DNA of 64,000 nt from Acanthosepion pharaonis (taxonomy: Eukaryota; Mollusca; Cephalopoda; Sepiida; Sepiidae), in the NCBI GenBank assembly GCA_903632075.3, contig CAHIKZ030001202.1, positions 50,001-114,000 of the forward strand, in the 5' to 3' direction. Below the pieces are notes generated by a model that saw only the letters and a program-made list of their open reading frames with translations, did no database searches and had not been told where the DNA came from. This document shows positions 12,701-27,100 of the stretch, one piece after another; position 1 is the first letter of the stretch, and the number at the start of each line of letters is the position of its first letter. Both the position numbers and the translations under genes were made by a program.

Positions 12701-15700
12701 TTCAGCTGTACCTTCTTGTTTAGTTTGGAACAGTTCTTTCATGTTTGAATTCAGACTGAAAGTTGTTGTTGCATTGATTTCAAGGAGATTTGCAGCTGCA
12801 GTTTCAAAATAGACCAGAATTGCTTTTTAGCTGATGGTTGGTGATGCATCTAGTGAAGGATTTGAGAATAATAGACTGACATTACCCTTTATAAGTCTTT
12901 TCACAATCAAAAGATTTCCAAAGTACACAAGTATGATATTGTGAAAAAAATACATATTCTAAATTGATAGAAAATTATTTAAAGGATTGAATCCCAAACT
13001 TTCCTCTCTCACAGATGATGGGCCTTATTTTTCATATTTGTTTTTATCTTAGGTTCATTACTTACTCTGTATCATGAACAAAACAAAAGGTTATCCAGAG
13101 ATAATAAACTGTACTGAAGAATAAATATTGTAGGAATTCTCAATTTTAGTAAATGCAAATTATGTCTGGTCTTTGTAGAAAGCAATTTCTATCACTTCCA
13201 GAGAAGAAATATAGATTTGAATGCATTAAGTATTTTTTTGTCTTATTTTTCTTTTAAAATCAGTCATTAATCAAAATTGTTTGGAACTATACCATTCTTA
13301 ACTAAAATCCAATTCAGTCTCAAAGCATAAGTTTTGGCAAATTTCCTTTCAATTATGCTCTTTTTCTTTCTCTTCATATATTTTCATTTTCATTTGTTCT
13401 CCTTTATTTCTCTACTTTCACCTTTGGTCCACTCTTTCTACTTCCTCCACTTTCCCAACATACTCTTTCTTCTCCCCCCCTCTCTCTCCCATCCATCCAT
13501 CCACCAATAGTGTCCCACCTGGTGGAGGGACTCTTTTTTTTTCTAGTTCCATCACTTGTTCTTTGCCCATTTCATTTATTATCTCGCCCTGTCAGCTGGG
13601 GCTTCAGAATATGCCAACTGCACCTCTGCAAAGGGGTAAGGCTCCCTCCCCACCAATGAGACCACCAGCACACCACTTTGGCCCTTAATTGGATTAGGCT
13701 CAATCCAATCCATTAGCTACTCATGACCAGCCCTAGCGCCTATAACTATATCAATTTAAGTACTTTATAACTAAATACAATACCCCAAATATACACCAGG
13801 ATAAAATACCATCTCTATCCAATTTATAGGCGTTAGAGGGAGATGGCTTGAGGGTCAATCAGTTTGAAGAAATTTAGACTTAGACATGGCTGTGAACATG
13901 CCGGTTTGTACACTTGTTTGTGAAGTGCAACAAATGGTTTAATGGGTACTTGGAGTCTCTCTCTCAAATATGAGTATGCTGGTTTGTGTAGCCCTGACCT
14001 GTCAAGGTGACTGGGTTTCCCCCCTTGACACGTCCCAATGTCAGGCTCCATGATGAGTGGGGAGGACAGGCAGTGAATCTTAATACACAAAAATTATGAA
14101 TAATCAAAATGAAAAGCCCAAGAGATGTCTTTCAGACTCTGATTCTGAAGAAGAAATTAATATGGAATTTCCAAGATTTTTTGTGCTTACGTCTCTAAAA
14201 GAAACTCCACTGGCAAAACTTTGATTTTCTTGGTTGAAAAGATACTATCCAGTAGGATTAATCCTAAAACAGTTGAGAGATGGCAATTTGCTGGTTGAGA
14301 TGGAACATAGAAAACACACAGAAAATATAATAAAGATGAAGAGCTTTCATACTATCAAAATTAAAACCTTCCCTCATGCAAGACTGAATACTTCTAAGGG
14401 AGTTATTAGAAGTAAAGAGTTATCTCTGGCCACATCTGAGGAAATTACATCTGCCTCAGGAAGCCACCTTATCAACATTTTTGTCGTCACCTTGGTGCAC
14501 ACTCGAGACTTTCCAGATAGTGTATCAGAAACCCATCAATGCACACATGTTGAGTCAGTCTTCAGGTGAACCACAGTTGCTCTCTATTGCAGTGCCATGT
14601 TGATGCCTCTCAAGATTGCGTCAAGCTCTGCCAGGTTGATATGCTTGTCTTCACATTCTGATTGCAGCCAACAGGCATCTTCAACCTGGGATTTGCTGCT
14701 TTCCACAACACCAGTAGTCAAGAAGCTTATGTCAACCCTCATGGTAACTTTGCATCCATCAACACACCAATCACCTTGTGCCGGATCCTTCTGTGCCAAT
14801 CTGGTAATGATGTCTGTCAGGGGTGGATCCTGCTCTTCATCATCCCAGCGAGTTGTCAGAGTTTGCACACCGTTTTATGAATGCAGTTGTGACACCAAGC
14901 CAGCCACATACTGGCAAATGTCCAGTCAACTTCCCACACAGGGAGAAGATGTTCTGACATGTGAGCACATTAGGTAACGGTGGGAGTTCATTCCTGCGAC
15001 TCCATTGTAGTTTGCCTGCTCCTCCCAGACACGTAATCCCAGTACATGGGTGACATTCTCTAAACACTCTGGATCCTTACTTGTTAGTCCGAATTGCTGA
15101 AGATGTGCCCTTACATGTGCTGCAGTGCATATACTCTCATTGACAAATATGCCATCAATGTACAAGGACGTGGCCCTCTGGATGGTCTTATCCTGTGCAA
15201 CCACAGCATTCACAATTGATTACATGATCAGCAGTGCCACGTTAACCCTAAAACCCAAACAGGTGAGGCAATATCTTTAACCAACTATCTACACTGAAAG
15301 GGCCACAACAATTTATCAACGTGCATTTGCAAATAGGCACGGCAACATCCGATCTTTCTTATCACCACTTCCTCAATTTTTGTACACAAACATCTGCATC
15401 AGCAGTGTGCACATCCACATACTGATTAAGCTCCCAGTAATCCATGACTGGGCGTACCTTCTTTTTTTTTTTCTACAGTATAGCCATTAGAACAATCAGG
15501 CCCTAAGCGGATGGGGGGGAGGGTTCAAGTTCCTCCTCAGGATACAGAAGTAGCCAACCGTTATCCATCCAAGTTCGTAGTTCTCAACTATACTCCTCCC
15601 TGAGCAGCTTTGGTACTGGATATTTGACTGTCCGGTTCTTCAACGCAGGTGGTGTCTGGTCACCAGACCACTTCCAAGACACAATCCAGATCTTCTTGTT

Positions 15701-17580
15701 CTGGTCATACTCCACATGGAAGTCAGGTTGATGGTTTGTTGATGGTGATGACCACACACAGAGGTTGGTCAAGTTGAGGAAAGCTCACAGTCCCATTACT
15801 GGGCACACATGCTCCTCCCAATTTCTTGATGTCAAATTTGAGCAACAGGTCGAAATCAAGCAATTTTCTGTCCACAACTAAAACCTCGACATCGATAAGG
15901 GGCCTGTCAAGTTGAATAAGTCCTACCCCAGAGTACTTGAGGATCCTTTCACCAACAGTGAGCACATCCACTTCTTTCCTCTTCCAAGAGCGACAAAGCA
16001 ATCTGCTTATGAGTAATCGAGAACAGCCTGTGTCTAGCAAGGCTAAACTCCTGATTCCATTGATGCATACAGCAATTATGGGTAGTGCCTCCTTTGTATG
16101 GAGCTTGTGGAATAGACTGGTGCTGAGGCCTATTCCCTTGAATTGTTTCCTGGACAATTGGCAACTACTTAGCCTACCCTGTTGCACTTGTGACATTGCA
16201 TCCTGATGTCTGCCTTTCGGTATGCAGTTCTTTTGCAGCCCTTTGCAAAATGACTGGGACCATTTCTGAAGAGTTAGGCACCCACACAATAAATTCTTTG
16301 CAATTTAGCCCAAACTAGGAGAATGGAAGTCAGCTCCCAGAAAATTTCATAAGGAAGAAGTGGTACTGGCTTTTATACATATTGGCCATACAAGAATAAC
16401 CCACTCGTACTTAAACAAAGATCAACCAGTATGCCAAGCATGTAAAACAGTATATACTATTAAACATATATTAACCGAGTGCTCAGATTTTTTTCTCTCA
16501 AGACAAAAATACTATAATATAAACGATATGTGTGAGCTTTTCAAGAAAGTAAAAGTAGATGATATAACACCATTTCTCAAAATGGTAGGACTCTACCAAA
16601 AATTATAAACCAAATGCCATTCCCACACTTTGGATAATGTGCAAACTTCTTACTGTTCTTGGCTCCTCTTGTAATTAGCAAATGCAGTTGCCTTGGAATT
16701 TGTTGTTGGATTTGATTGGCTAAGTAAAAAAATTTGATTGGCTAAGTAAAAAAATTTATATTTTATCAATGTCCCTCCCTTCTCTCTCTCCGTTCTGGGT
16801 ATGATCATAAACTACATCTGCATCCTGGGTAAGTGGATAAACTACATCCAACAGCAAAAGGCCTCTTGATCAGGAGGTTTTGAGGAGCATGGAACTACCT
16901 CTTAATTGCTGGTGTTCCCAGGCCCACCCTGACCCAGGGTAGTAGCACCTGTTAGGGTCCCAGCTATGGGCAAATAGTTAACGCCCAAACTTGTGTAAAA
17001 ATAGGTTTAATAGCAGAAATACTTTGTAATAAAAAAAATATTACTATCAATAATTTTTTAAGGAAAAATTATCAGCAATACTTAAAAAAAAAAAATTTTT
17101 CCAGTAATACAAACATCTATACATTCTTAAAAAGTTGGATTGTACTCAAGAGTATGAGTAATTGAAAAATGGTTCAAATATATATGTATACATACACACC
17201 TTTTTTCCAAACTATCGCTATGAATCTATTTCAAAAATTTTGTTGGCATTAAATGACCCACTGAGGTTGATATGCCTTAAAACAAACAACCCTGCTCTCT
17301 AAGCCATTTTCTTTCAATTTTTTGTTCATGGTTCAGTATTAGTTGGTAGAAAATATTTTTTTAGTGCTTCTCTTATGTTTATTAAGATCAACACACCAAA
17401 ATTGCTTTAGGCCTATTCTCTAACCAGGAATAATAATTTAATTTCCTCCATCTTAAGCCATTTTGTTTCCATTAATACATCATGCATTTCACAAAATACA
17501 AAGTCAGCAGATGCAGTCAATCACTGTGCTTTTTGTTGATATTAAAGTTGATAATAACAGCTATAGTGAAATTTAATGCA

Positions 17581-17621
<41 letters not shown>

Positions 17622-17759
17622 TTTTTATTTGGTTATGTGCATAGGAGGCAGAGAGTTCTCAATTTTTGAGCATTTTTTGTATTAATGGTGTACACATAAA
17701 AATCAACACAACATAATGACTGTCATTTTCACACTTCAAGTGATCTTCAGGCTCTACAT

Positions 17760-17813
<54 letters not shown>

Positions 17814-20800
17814 AAGATTTTGTGTTCAAGCATGCAACACTGTCACCACTTGGTGTTGACCTCAGTATCCACTTTTATATTTACATGAGGAGAAATACAT
17901 TGGAAATACTTTTAAGCTCCTGCAACAGCCAATTTATTTCATGTTCAACGTGAAACAGAAGGCTCATCAAATATTTCAAAATAAAAAAATGAACCATCCA
18001 AGAAAGTCCAACAAATCAAGATATCTTACTTTACCTATCAACTCTATCAAATGTACAATTGAAAAGAATTTAACTAAGCTTAACATAAAATTTATTACAA
18101 CTATTTCTAAAACAATAAGTCTTAATTAATACAAAACAAAATAATAAGCTAAAACTTGGAGGAATTTACCATTAGAACATATCAACAAACTACCTGTCAG
18201 ATTACATACTAATTGTTCCACCCACATATACAAGATGGTACTATAAAGTTATTGATATAATCCAATTACCAAAATCTGACCAAATGAGCAAACTTTCACA
18301 AAGTTTCTTGGTTAGGCTGAGGACATCTTTACTTCCTTTCATTTATTGTGTAAGTAGAAAATTTAATTTTCTAAGAATAGAAATTACACACACCCCTTTT
18401 CTATTGAGATTATTTGTTGCCCATTCATGGTGTAGATATACAAACAGTTTCTGATCAAATTGTTACTGGGTGCTCTGTGACTGTGGCCTTGTGCTAAAAC
18501 TAACTTTATTGAATTAATATCTTGTGTTACATGACTATTGCTATTTCCCTGACACTGCTCAATTGATTCATTTGCCAACAACAATTCTTGCTACAACAAA
18601 CCAGAAATAATAAGTGTAGGAAAAATGTTTCTCAGATGTGATTTTGCTTGGCTCAAATATTAAGTGAAACTTTTTTTTAATTGGAAAATGAAATGAGACC
18701 TGATAAAAAAGAACATTTTATAATTTTAGTGGAAAGTGTCTGAATTTTTCTTTTGAAAAGATAATATACTGTTCTAAAACAGTGAATGTTTTATAACCTA
18801 AGTTTAAAGCAGCATCCAATTGACTAAGAAATGGTTGATGCTGCTCATTCCAACAAAATCAACCTTAATTCATGTAGAGTGAAAAGAGAAGGAACAAAGA
18901 AAAAAGCAAGTTGAAATTTTGATGTTCTTTACTTCTATTTGTGTTGCATGGGCACACCCATCAGTCTTATTAGTCCATCCCAAACTGGCAATATCTGGAT
19001 CTCGTGTCCACTTGTAAAGCGCTCTTGTACTTCTGCATCCAGTAAGATAACTGATCAGTTAATAATGCCACTGTCTTTTTAGGTCGAATTTCAAGTTTAA
19101 TTCGCAAATTCTCACAAAGCAGTTTTGTTGAAGATACAATTGAAACACTCAGTGGAACACGTCGCAGCTCAAGGCAAAGTGATCATGACAAGGACAAATG
19201 TATCATCCGCAACAATGGGGGTTCCTGGTCTCCAACCAGCAGTCTGCCAGCAACACCCCAACAACGTAGATCAGGTCAGTTAGCAGGTGCACCATTGGCA
19301 GACAAGACTGGCCAATTACCCATGAGATTTCACTCACCATAGTTTCTAATTCACAATAACTTCACTTTGTCTATTAATGAATTCTGCACAGATAAATGCA
19401 CTGAAGTGGCTGTGAAATTATTTAATTTATATGCTTATTTGATGCAAAGTTAAATGTTAATAATAATAATTGATGAAGCTTCTTGTAGAAGTTACACATG
19501 ATTTGGTTACCTCTTGAATTTATCTCAGAAATTAGGAACACTTCAGATTTGAAATGTCTCTCTTCATGGAGGATGGAATGAACTCAATTTCAAGCCTTTG
19601 AGCCGATTTCTTGGTGTTTCCTTCTACTGAAGTATAAAAGGAATAAAGTTGAAATCCCCCTCCTTTCTGTTATTGGCTGGCAATGTAGCCTGACCATGAT
19701 GGCTTTCTTGTCCAAAAATCCACTTTCTCTATAATACATTTGGTATTTATTTCTTGTAAATAAAATTCTTTACACACACACAAATCTTAAATTTTTCTAT
19801 ATTTATAGAAGTATGTTCAATATTAGAAATAGACTGTTTATAGATATAAACAGTATTGATATAGGAATCAACACTTCATGGGGCTATTAGTTTCACACCT
19901 CAATGCAATCTTCAGACTAAGACTTGGTCTGAAGATCACATTGAGGCATAAAACTGACACCATCCAGTGTTGATTCCTATGTCAGCTCTCTCACTCTCAA
20001 ACACACTATATGAAAAATGTGCTTTAATAATTTACTGCTTCTTAAATTTGAGTATTGAAAAAGATAAAAAATTTTCTATTTTACCATGTTTTCTGCAGGG
20101 AGTGGGGGCAGCAATTTCTTAAGTGGGAGTTTTTTATTTGCCTCAATTTGATTCTTTTTTCCTTTCCATCCTTTTCATTGTATTTGCACAATCACTCAAC
20201 ACAAGTAAGGTGTCACTGCTTCAGTAAAATATTTTTCCATGCATTCCCCCACATAAATGTTGAGGTTTTAGAAATTTATTCTTATTTTTAGGATCTTTTT
20301 CTGTGATTATTTTCCCTATGCTAAAGCAAAGGTCAAGCTAAATACTTATCTCCAGTTACTGTTATCTTCTTCCAACTTAAAAACACATTCATAGCAGCTG
20401 ATCTATTATTAGCATAACAATTTGCATGGTTTGTTATAGGTACAATTTCTCAGTTATTTCGAAAGATTTCCCAAACCAGTTCCATTGAAGACAGATCAGC
20501 TACAGCCGTGGAGAGTTATGCCATGTCAAGTACAGGGCCAGCTGATAGGGATAGAGACAAGGGTCTTGTCCGGATGTCCACATGCAGCAACCCTTCCTTA
20601 TCAGTTGCTCATCAACTGTCAGGTCAGTCATAGAACACTGCCTATATACAGGCATCTTGCAATTGCACTGGCCCTTATCTTCCTTTTTAGGAAGCTCTTT
20701 CTCTCACTGTTGTTACATCTGCTTTTGAATTAGTTATAGAATATTAGCTACCAGCCTCATGCACTTTAAATCAGAAAAGATACCCTCAAATCTCTGTATG

Positions 20801-23800
20801 TTTCTTCACTTTGGAGTCTCTACAATGTTCTTAGGTTCTGTTTCTACCCTGGTGTCAATATGTAAGCATTCTATCTTGATTGTTGTCAACTGCATTTGTC
20901 TCACAGTTTCAACATTCTCTCTGTTCATTCTAAACAGTGTTTTATAAATCCATCCTTGAAAATAAATCTGAAAGCAACTGAAATCAATCTTGGTTAAAAA
21001 GAAGCTCTTATACAAAGTTAACCTGACATTGTGTCATTGAAGAGGCATCAAAATAAATTTGTTTTTCTTATATATATCTTCTAGACACTTGTACAAATGT
21101 CATTCACAGAAGCCTAATGGTATGTATACATAACAGATATTGTGTCCATCTCACTGCACTTTGCACAAAATTATATTTATCCAGAAGATAGAGATATTAA
21201 AGATTATATATCCACTCATATTTTTTAGACTATTTGAGTTTGAAAGTCTAATGACTTTTTTCTTTTCTTTTTTTAATAAGATAGAATGATGAATAAAAAT
21301 AGAAATTTGGACTTTCTCCAATAACTCTTTAAGGGACAAAAGGCTAGTCTTGGTCTTTATATTTTCATTCTATAAATATGGACTACTTTTTTAAATAGTG
21401 AATAATGTTCTCTGATCTATGTTGGTGCCACATTATTAGAAACTGATTCCCATATTTTAAGCTACTGTTATACGGAATGTTTCTTGTAGAGTTTGCAAAA
21501 TATTAAATGTTTCAATTTATTTGCTTTACTGGTTAACATCACCCAAAAGACAATAAATTAGGCATCATTTGCTAAAATGATAAACTGAAACTGTTATTTG
21601 TGAGTTTTTTTTTTTAAATCAATGTTAAACATCTGTTTAAAGTATCTTTTATGAAGCACTTGTATTAACAGTTTTCTTGACTTTATGAACAAGTATAAGA
21701 CAATGTATATTAATTTTGTGCCTTCTGTATATTATACCAAATTGGACAGAGAGAGATAGACCACCACCAGCCCAAGGAGAAATTTGAAGTAGTGTGGGTG
21801 ATGATATCTCTCTCTGCCTTCTCTCACCTCACATCTTCTCCATTTCTGGGAACATAATCAGAGGTAGGGGGTAATTTTAAAAGAAAAAACATGGCACATT
21901 AATTTATTTTCTATTGGTATTTTTTTACATTATTTTATCTATGTAGAAATTCTTGGGCATCTGTTCCTAATGTTGTGTCCATATCCTGCAACCGAAGCTT
22001 TAACTAAATTATCTCCTTGCCACGGGCTGATTCTCCAGCAAGAAAGAAAACCAATTTACGAAATTTTAATTCAATGCTTTTACTCATTTTTCATTTTTCT
22101 TTACATTTTTTTCTTCTCTGCTTGTGCCAATCCACATTTGACCAAAAGGAAACCTTATTCCCATTCAACAGGTTTTCAAGTAATTAATTCACTCAGATTT
22201 ATAAATCTTACAATTGCTCAACTGGTAAAAGATGTTCTTCAACATTTTGAAAGCATTTCTTCTGTTTAAAATAATAAATCTGATTTTTTGCTTTATAATC
22301 ATTTTGTTTTTGTTTTTTTTTATTTCAATTTGATTGCTTTCTAACATTAGCTTATTAAAAAAAAAAAAAAGTTAGAGATACTGAGTTTATGCTTCCAAGA
22401 CTTAATAACACACATCAGTATGGATCACATAAGCCTACAATTTAAAATGACATTTAAAATTAACTTTAACTGTGAATGCCACTTTGAATTTCTTTTATAT
22501 GTTTCCATATTTTCTGCAACAATGTCAAAAATGTAAAAGAATTTTGACATAGCTTTAACATTTCTTGGGCTATCCTGATGGAAGGCATTTAATTCTGTTT
22601 TAAATAATCCAAGTCTATATGAAATGCATTAAAAAGGAAACCCCCTATATTAGCAAGAACTTAAAATTTGTCAGTCAATTTTTCAAATGCATACTTAGCA
22701 ATGAACAGTTGTTTTTAAGAAAACATTTTTGCAAATGGATCTGTAAATTAGAACAACATTAATTATCAGAGGCCAATATGACCTCTTTCTTAAATTAACA
22801 TAAGGATTTTATAAATTCTTCTTTATTTCTGTTTTCATACATTGATTGGTAATAGTCATTTCAAACACTAAATTGCCATTCTGTGTATATTTTGAAAATA
22901 AAAAAATGAAATATTTAGATTAATAAGTTTTTCTTTTTTTCTCTAATATGTTGAGAGACATCTTTAAGTGTGTCATAAGGCTACAATTGTAGGGCATCCA
23001 GTGAAGATTTAACTCCCTACTGTAATAATGGGCTGGAAAATAAGCTTATTAACCATTACTTCATTGCACTGTGACAATGATGCGTAACATGTCACTTTTT
23101 AGGGACTATGTTCAATTTAATTTGGGTTATTTCTTTTTCCCTAAAATGTTTGATTATTCTATTCCAACCTTCAACTGGAATATTATCTAGTGTCAAGTTT
23201 ATGGTTAGTGGTGGAATGCCACAGACAAAGCTTGTGTAATTGTTAATAATTCCTCATCTCAGACAAAGCATTCTGAAATAAATGAATTTCTCATTAATTT
23301 TTTTTAAATCAAATTAAAATGGTATAGCTAAATTCTTTTAAAGTTACCAACATGCATTTATCACAGGGTATCTATTCCACATTGAAATAAAAACTGACAA
23401 GTCTCTTTCTACTTTTTATTCTATTGAAATTGAGCATGATTCCAATTACAAAATGATAATAGTAGGATTGCTTCTTTGGTATTTGTGAAAACCTATGCTC
23501 TTCCCAGGAGATGAAGACACTATTTCTCTGATTAAACTCAATTATTTTAATAAAACTTTTCTCTTTGAATGTTACGAAAGTCTGAGATGACTGATCATTT
23601 TTGTTTTCTTTTTTTTTTTGGAATCCTTCTGAATTGGCTTCTGCTCTTGTCTTATAGGAAGCAGCTCTGGAAGTGTTGTGGAAGAAGATGATCCGGTCTT
23701 GGCTGAATTGGGCAAACCTCGTCGTGGTGAAAACATCAAGATCACAGTCCACATTATTGAGAGTACAGAATTCAAGGTGAGTATTCATTCTCAATCAATA

Positions 23801-24131
23801 TTTGTAAACTTCATCATTTTATTAACCTTAATATCAAGAATGTTATAAAAACTAAATGAAAAGTTTTTTTTCTCTCTGCTTAATGCCCCAAATTTTTACT
23901 AGTAAAGAAACCATTCAATTTGTAGTTATTATTTACGTGTGTTTGTATTCAAGTTTTTCTTACTGATTTTTACTAATGTTAATTAGATTAAGCACAAAAA
24001 ATTTACAGCCACAACTTTTAAGCAGATGAAATAAGCAACAGATATTTCATATTTATTTTTATACTTTTTGGTTCATAGTGATGTGCAAGACAGTTTTTCT
24101 TGTCAGAATCTATTTTACATCTTTATAAGTA

Positions 24132-24175
<44 letters not shown>

Positions 24176-27100
24176 AGAATTCAATGAAACAAAATTTTTT
24201 TAAATTCAACTAATAATGCCTGTCTCTACTAATTTTTTCAATAAGAAATGTTGCCCATCTAAGGTCAAATTTGTGGATAACCTGTCCAAAATTTGTTTTT
24301 ATTTTAATACTTTTAACTGTCTTGATCATTATCAGGATTTTAATGGTGTCAGGCTCATAGAAAAACATGTAGTTAGAACAATTTAACCAGTTTTGATCCA
24401 GAGGTGCAAAAACTTATTGCAAAAATGCAATAAAAAATAATTAAGCAGACAAATCTTGTCAGTTTAATTTTGTAAGACTTGTCTTCCTATATTAATTAAT
24501 GATAAATCTGATAGATTTGATATGGTCAAATTTGCAACCTGATCTTATGAAAGACCTTCTATCTGCTAACTGGAGCAAGAAATAGCTTGTTAATTTTAAT
24601 GCCTCTAAAACAAAATTGTTCTTTTAATAGTCTTTCTTGCCTTCCATTAACATGGCTGATTCTAACCTTCTCAGTCTAATGTTTTCCATCGGCATGTAAT
24701 GGAATAATCATATCAAAACAATTACTAGGTTTGCTGTTAGAATAATTGGTTCACAGTGTTGCGCTAGATTTTTTTTTTTCTTAATGGAATTTTATATCAT
24801 TATAAGTTTACTATTCGTCCATGCATTAAATATTGCATCTGTTCTGGTGCTTCTGCTTATGTACCTAGAGATTCTTGACAAAATACTGATTGCTGGACTA
24901 TTTGGTTTAAAATAGAAAACATTGTCATGAAAAAATTTGTGAGTAAAATTGAGTCAGTCTCTTATAAATTACTTGTTACTGTGTTGGTTTTAACTTAAAA
25001 TTAAAAGGTGGTCTTCAGCTTTTGTTAATGACTATATAATAACTTCTACAATTTTGATTCTTTCTTTGTAGTGAGTTCTGCATAATATTTTGGTGTTATC
25101 TATTAAAATTTGTCTTATGTTAATGGTATTTTGCTTTTGTGGTATGCTGATCTATATGTGCATAAATTGCAATAAATTTTGATAAGTGACAAGTCAAGCT
25201 ACAAGAGAATGAAGTGCATGTGTGGCCAATGTAAAAATTTAATGTTTGTTGTTTATTATCATTATTGGAGATACAATCTCCCAAAGGACCTAAGAATTCC
25301 TAAACAACATTATTTGTACAGAAGCTGAATTTTTGAGGTACTGAATAATTAGTAATAATTAGATTTGACACTTGTAATTTTTTATAGTAAATGATAAATC
25401 TAAAGTAAATATGTTAGGAACATTAACTGTTATATAGAAGTGAATTACATATATTAAAATAATAAGAAAGAACATTAAGATATTAATCCAGTGTTCTTAT
25501 CAGTTATTTTTATTTTAAAATATACATTGCCCAATACAAAACAGTAGAGCAAAATATTATAATATTTATAATATAGAAGTGAATTATATTTTAAATGACT
25601 TTCTCTTGTTCATAATTCAGATGTATCTTGTTAAAATTAAATAATTTACAATTGTTCATATCAAGAGGATTAGTTACATTTTTTCTACATTTCTTTAAAA
25701 CCAATTTCTTCATCTACAACATAGTTTGGGAAATTGTTGTTGAGAAGTGTTTGTTTTATTTTGCTTAATTATTTTTTCAAATAATCTATCTGAAGTAGAA
25801 ATGAAGAAATTTTTGTATGGCTAATCATGTTTTTTGTAATACTTATTTTATATCTGTGAGCACACATGCTTTTATAATTAAGAAGTCAGGTTTTTGTTCT
25901 TGGCTTTTTCATATAGTGAAGTAATAAAATCATCATTGTTAGCATTATAGGAGAATCAGACAGCCTCAATTCAATCACTACTATTTTTACTTTCAACAAA
26001 TGTGCCAAGAAACAAACAAGAGAAATAATACAAAAAAATCAGTTTTTGAATAACAAACAATATTTTGATTTAAATAGCATAAAATATACAATTCATTATG
26101 CTGAAATAAGTAAAGATTTGCGAGTGAAATCATTGTGATGTTTGTTATTTTATGTGTGTAAACTCTTATTTTGGTGTTTGGAGATGTGGTCTGTGAGTTT
26201 ACTTGAAGTAATATTTGTTGTAATTGTTGTGATGTAAGTTTCACAGAGTCAGTGAAAGAATAATTCTGTTTATGAGGTAATTAAACAGTGTTTGTGAAAT
26301 ATAAGTTTCCAGTGTAAATTGGGGAAAAACTTAATTGTTCTAGAGTTGTCTTTCTTTGACCTTAATGTTGTCAAGAAGTAAATGAATTCTGGATGAAATA
26401 ATGTTCTATAATTGAGAACTTCTGTGTGTAAATGAAATCCAGTGTGATGTGATTGAGTGAATTCTGAAAGTTTGTTTTATGTTATCAAAGTAACTTTAAA
26501 ACTTCAGATAGTTGAACGACAAAGATTGATTTGGCAACTTCATTCTCACTGACGAAGTTGATTAATTAGATGTTAATTACTTGCAGGAATGAATGAAAAC
26601 TAGTGTGTGAATGACTTGAGTGAGTGAATGTTCTGGAAGTCTGAGATTATGTTAGTGAGTAACTTTTAGCCTCAGAATGTGTAACGTAGTTTTTAGTAGG
26701 TGATTGTATTACTGTCATGATGCTCGCTAGTGAGATGTGCTAGTGTATCCTTAAATAGGATACACTAGCACTTGTTAATCACGTGATATGCTCAAGAACA
26801 CGTTTTCAGTATTTTGACAGTTCTCTGGTTCGAACACCTGTGTGTAGGTGTAAATATGACCTTGGTATTAATAGACCAATCAGAATATGTCAGTTGCTGA
26901 AACTTGGTTTGGAGCCTAAATGTGTTTAGCTTGCACAAGATTTAGAACTTTGTACGTGAAAATACACAAAATACAATTTTCTTGTCCAATCAGGATGTTG
27001 TTAAATGATAGCATTAAGAAAAGTTAGGTGTGATCTACTGAAATGTAGAAGTTATATTCTACAGCATCTTCTAGAATGTCAAAGAAAGTGAATTGTGGAA

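Larger units (their letters stand above)
10037..19082 (+). other. Intron of 9.0 kb
   Basis: Contains a nested retroelement complex (about 13700-16970), (TA)n arrays, a foldback element (about 17691-17865) and low-complexity T-rich DNA. No NCX coding sequence was recognised. The frames at 10078-10365 and 11095-11406 are low complexity or lack domain features. A CA/GT-rich stretch near 11265-11290 gives a TG repeat. Confidence 0.7.

Noticed and set aside
6735..18330. Possible repeat family shared by about 6735-6810 and 18270-18330 (CCAAAATCTGACCAAAT and TTCTTGGT-AGGCT)
   Set aside because: Two short blocks agree but the sequence between and around them does not align clearly by eye; insufficient to call an element.
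23372..23794. Minus-strand frame of 140 codons opposite an exchanger exon
   Set aside because: It is the antisense shadow of exon 23658-23776, where the + strand carries the conserved protein.
26820..26850. B-box-like GGTTCGAAC suggesting a tRNA gene or SINE
   Set aside because: No A box, no cloverleaf and no tail; a single short match.
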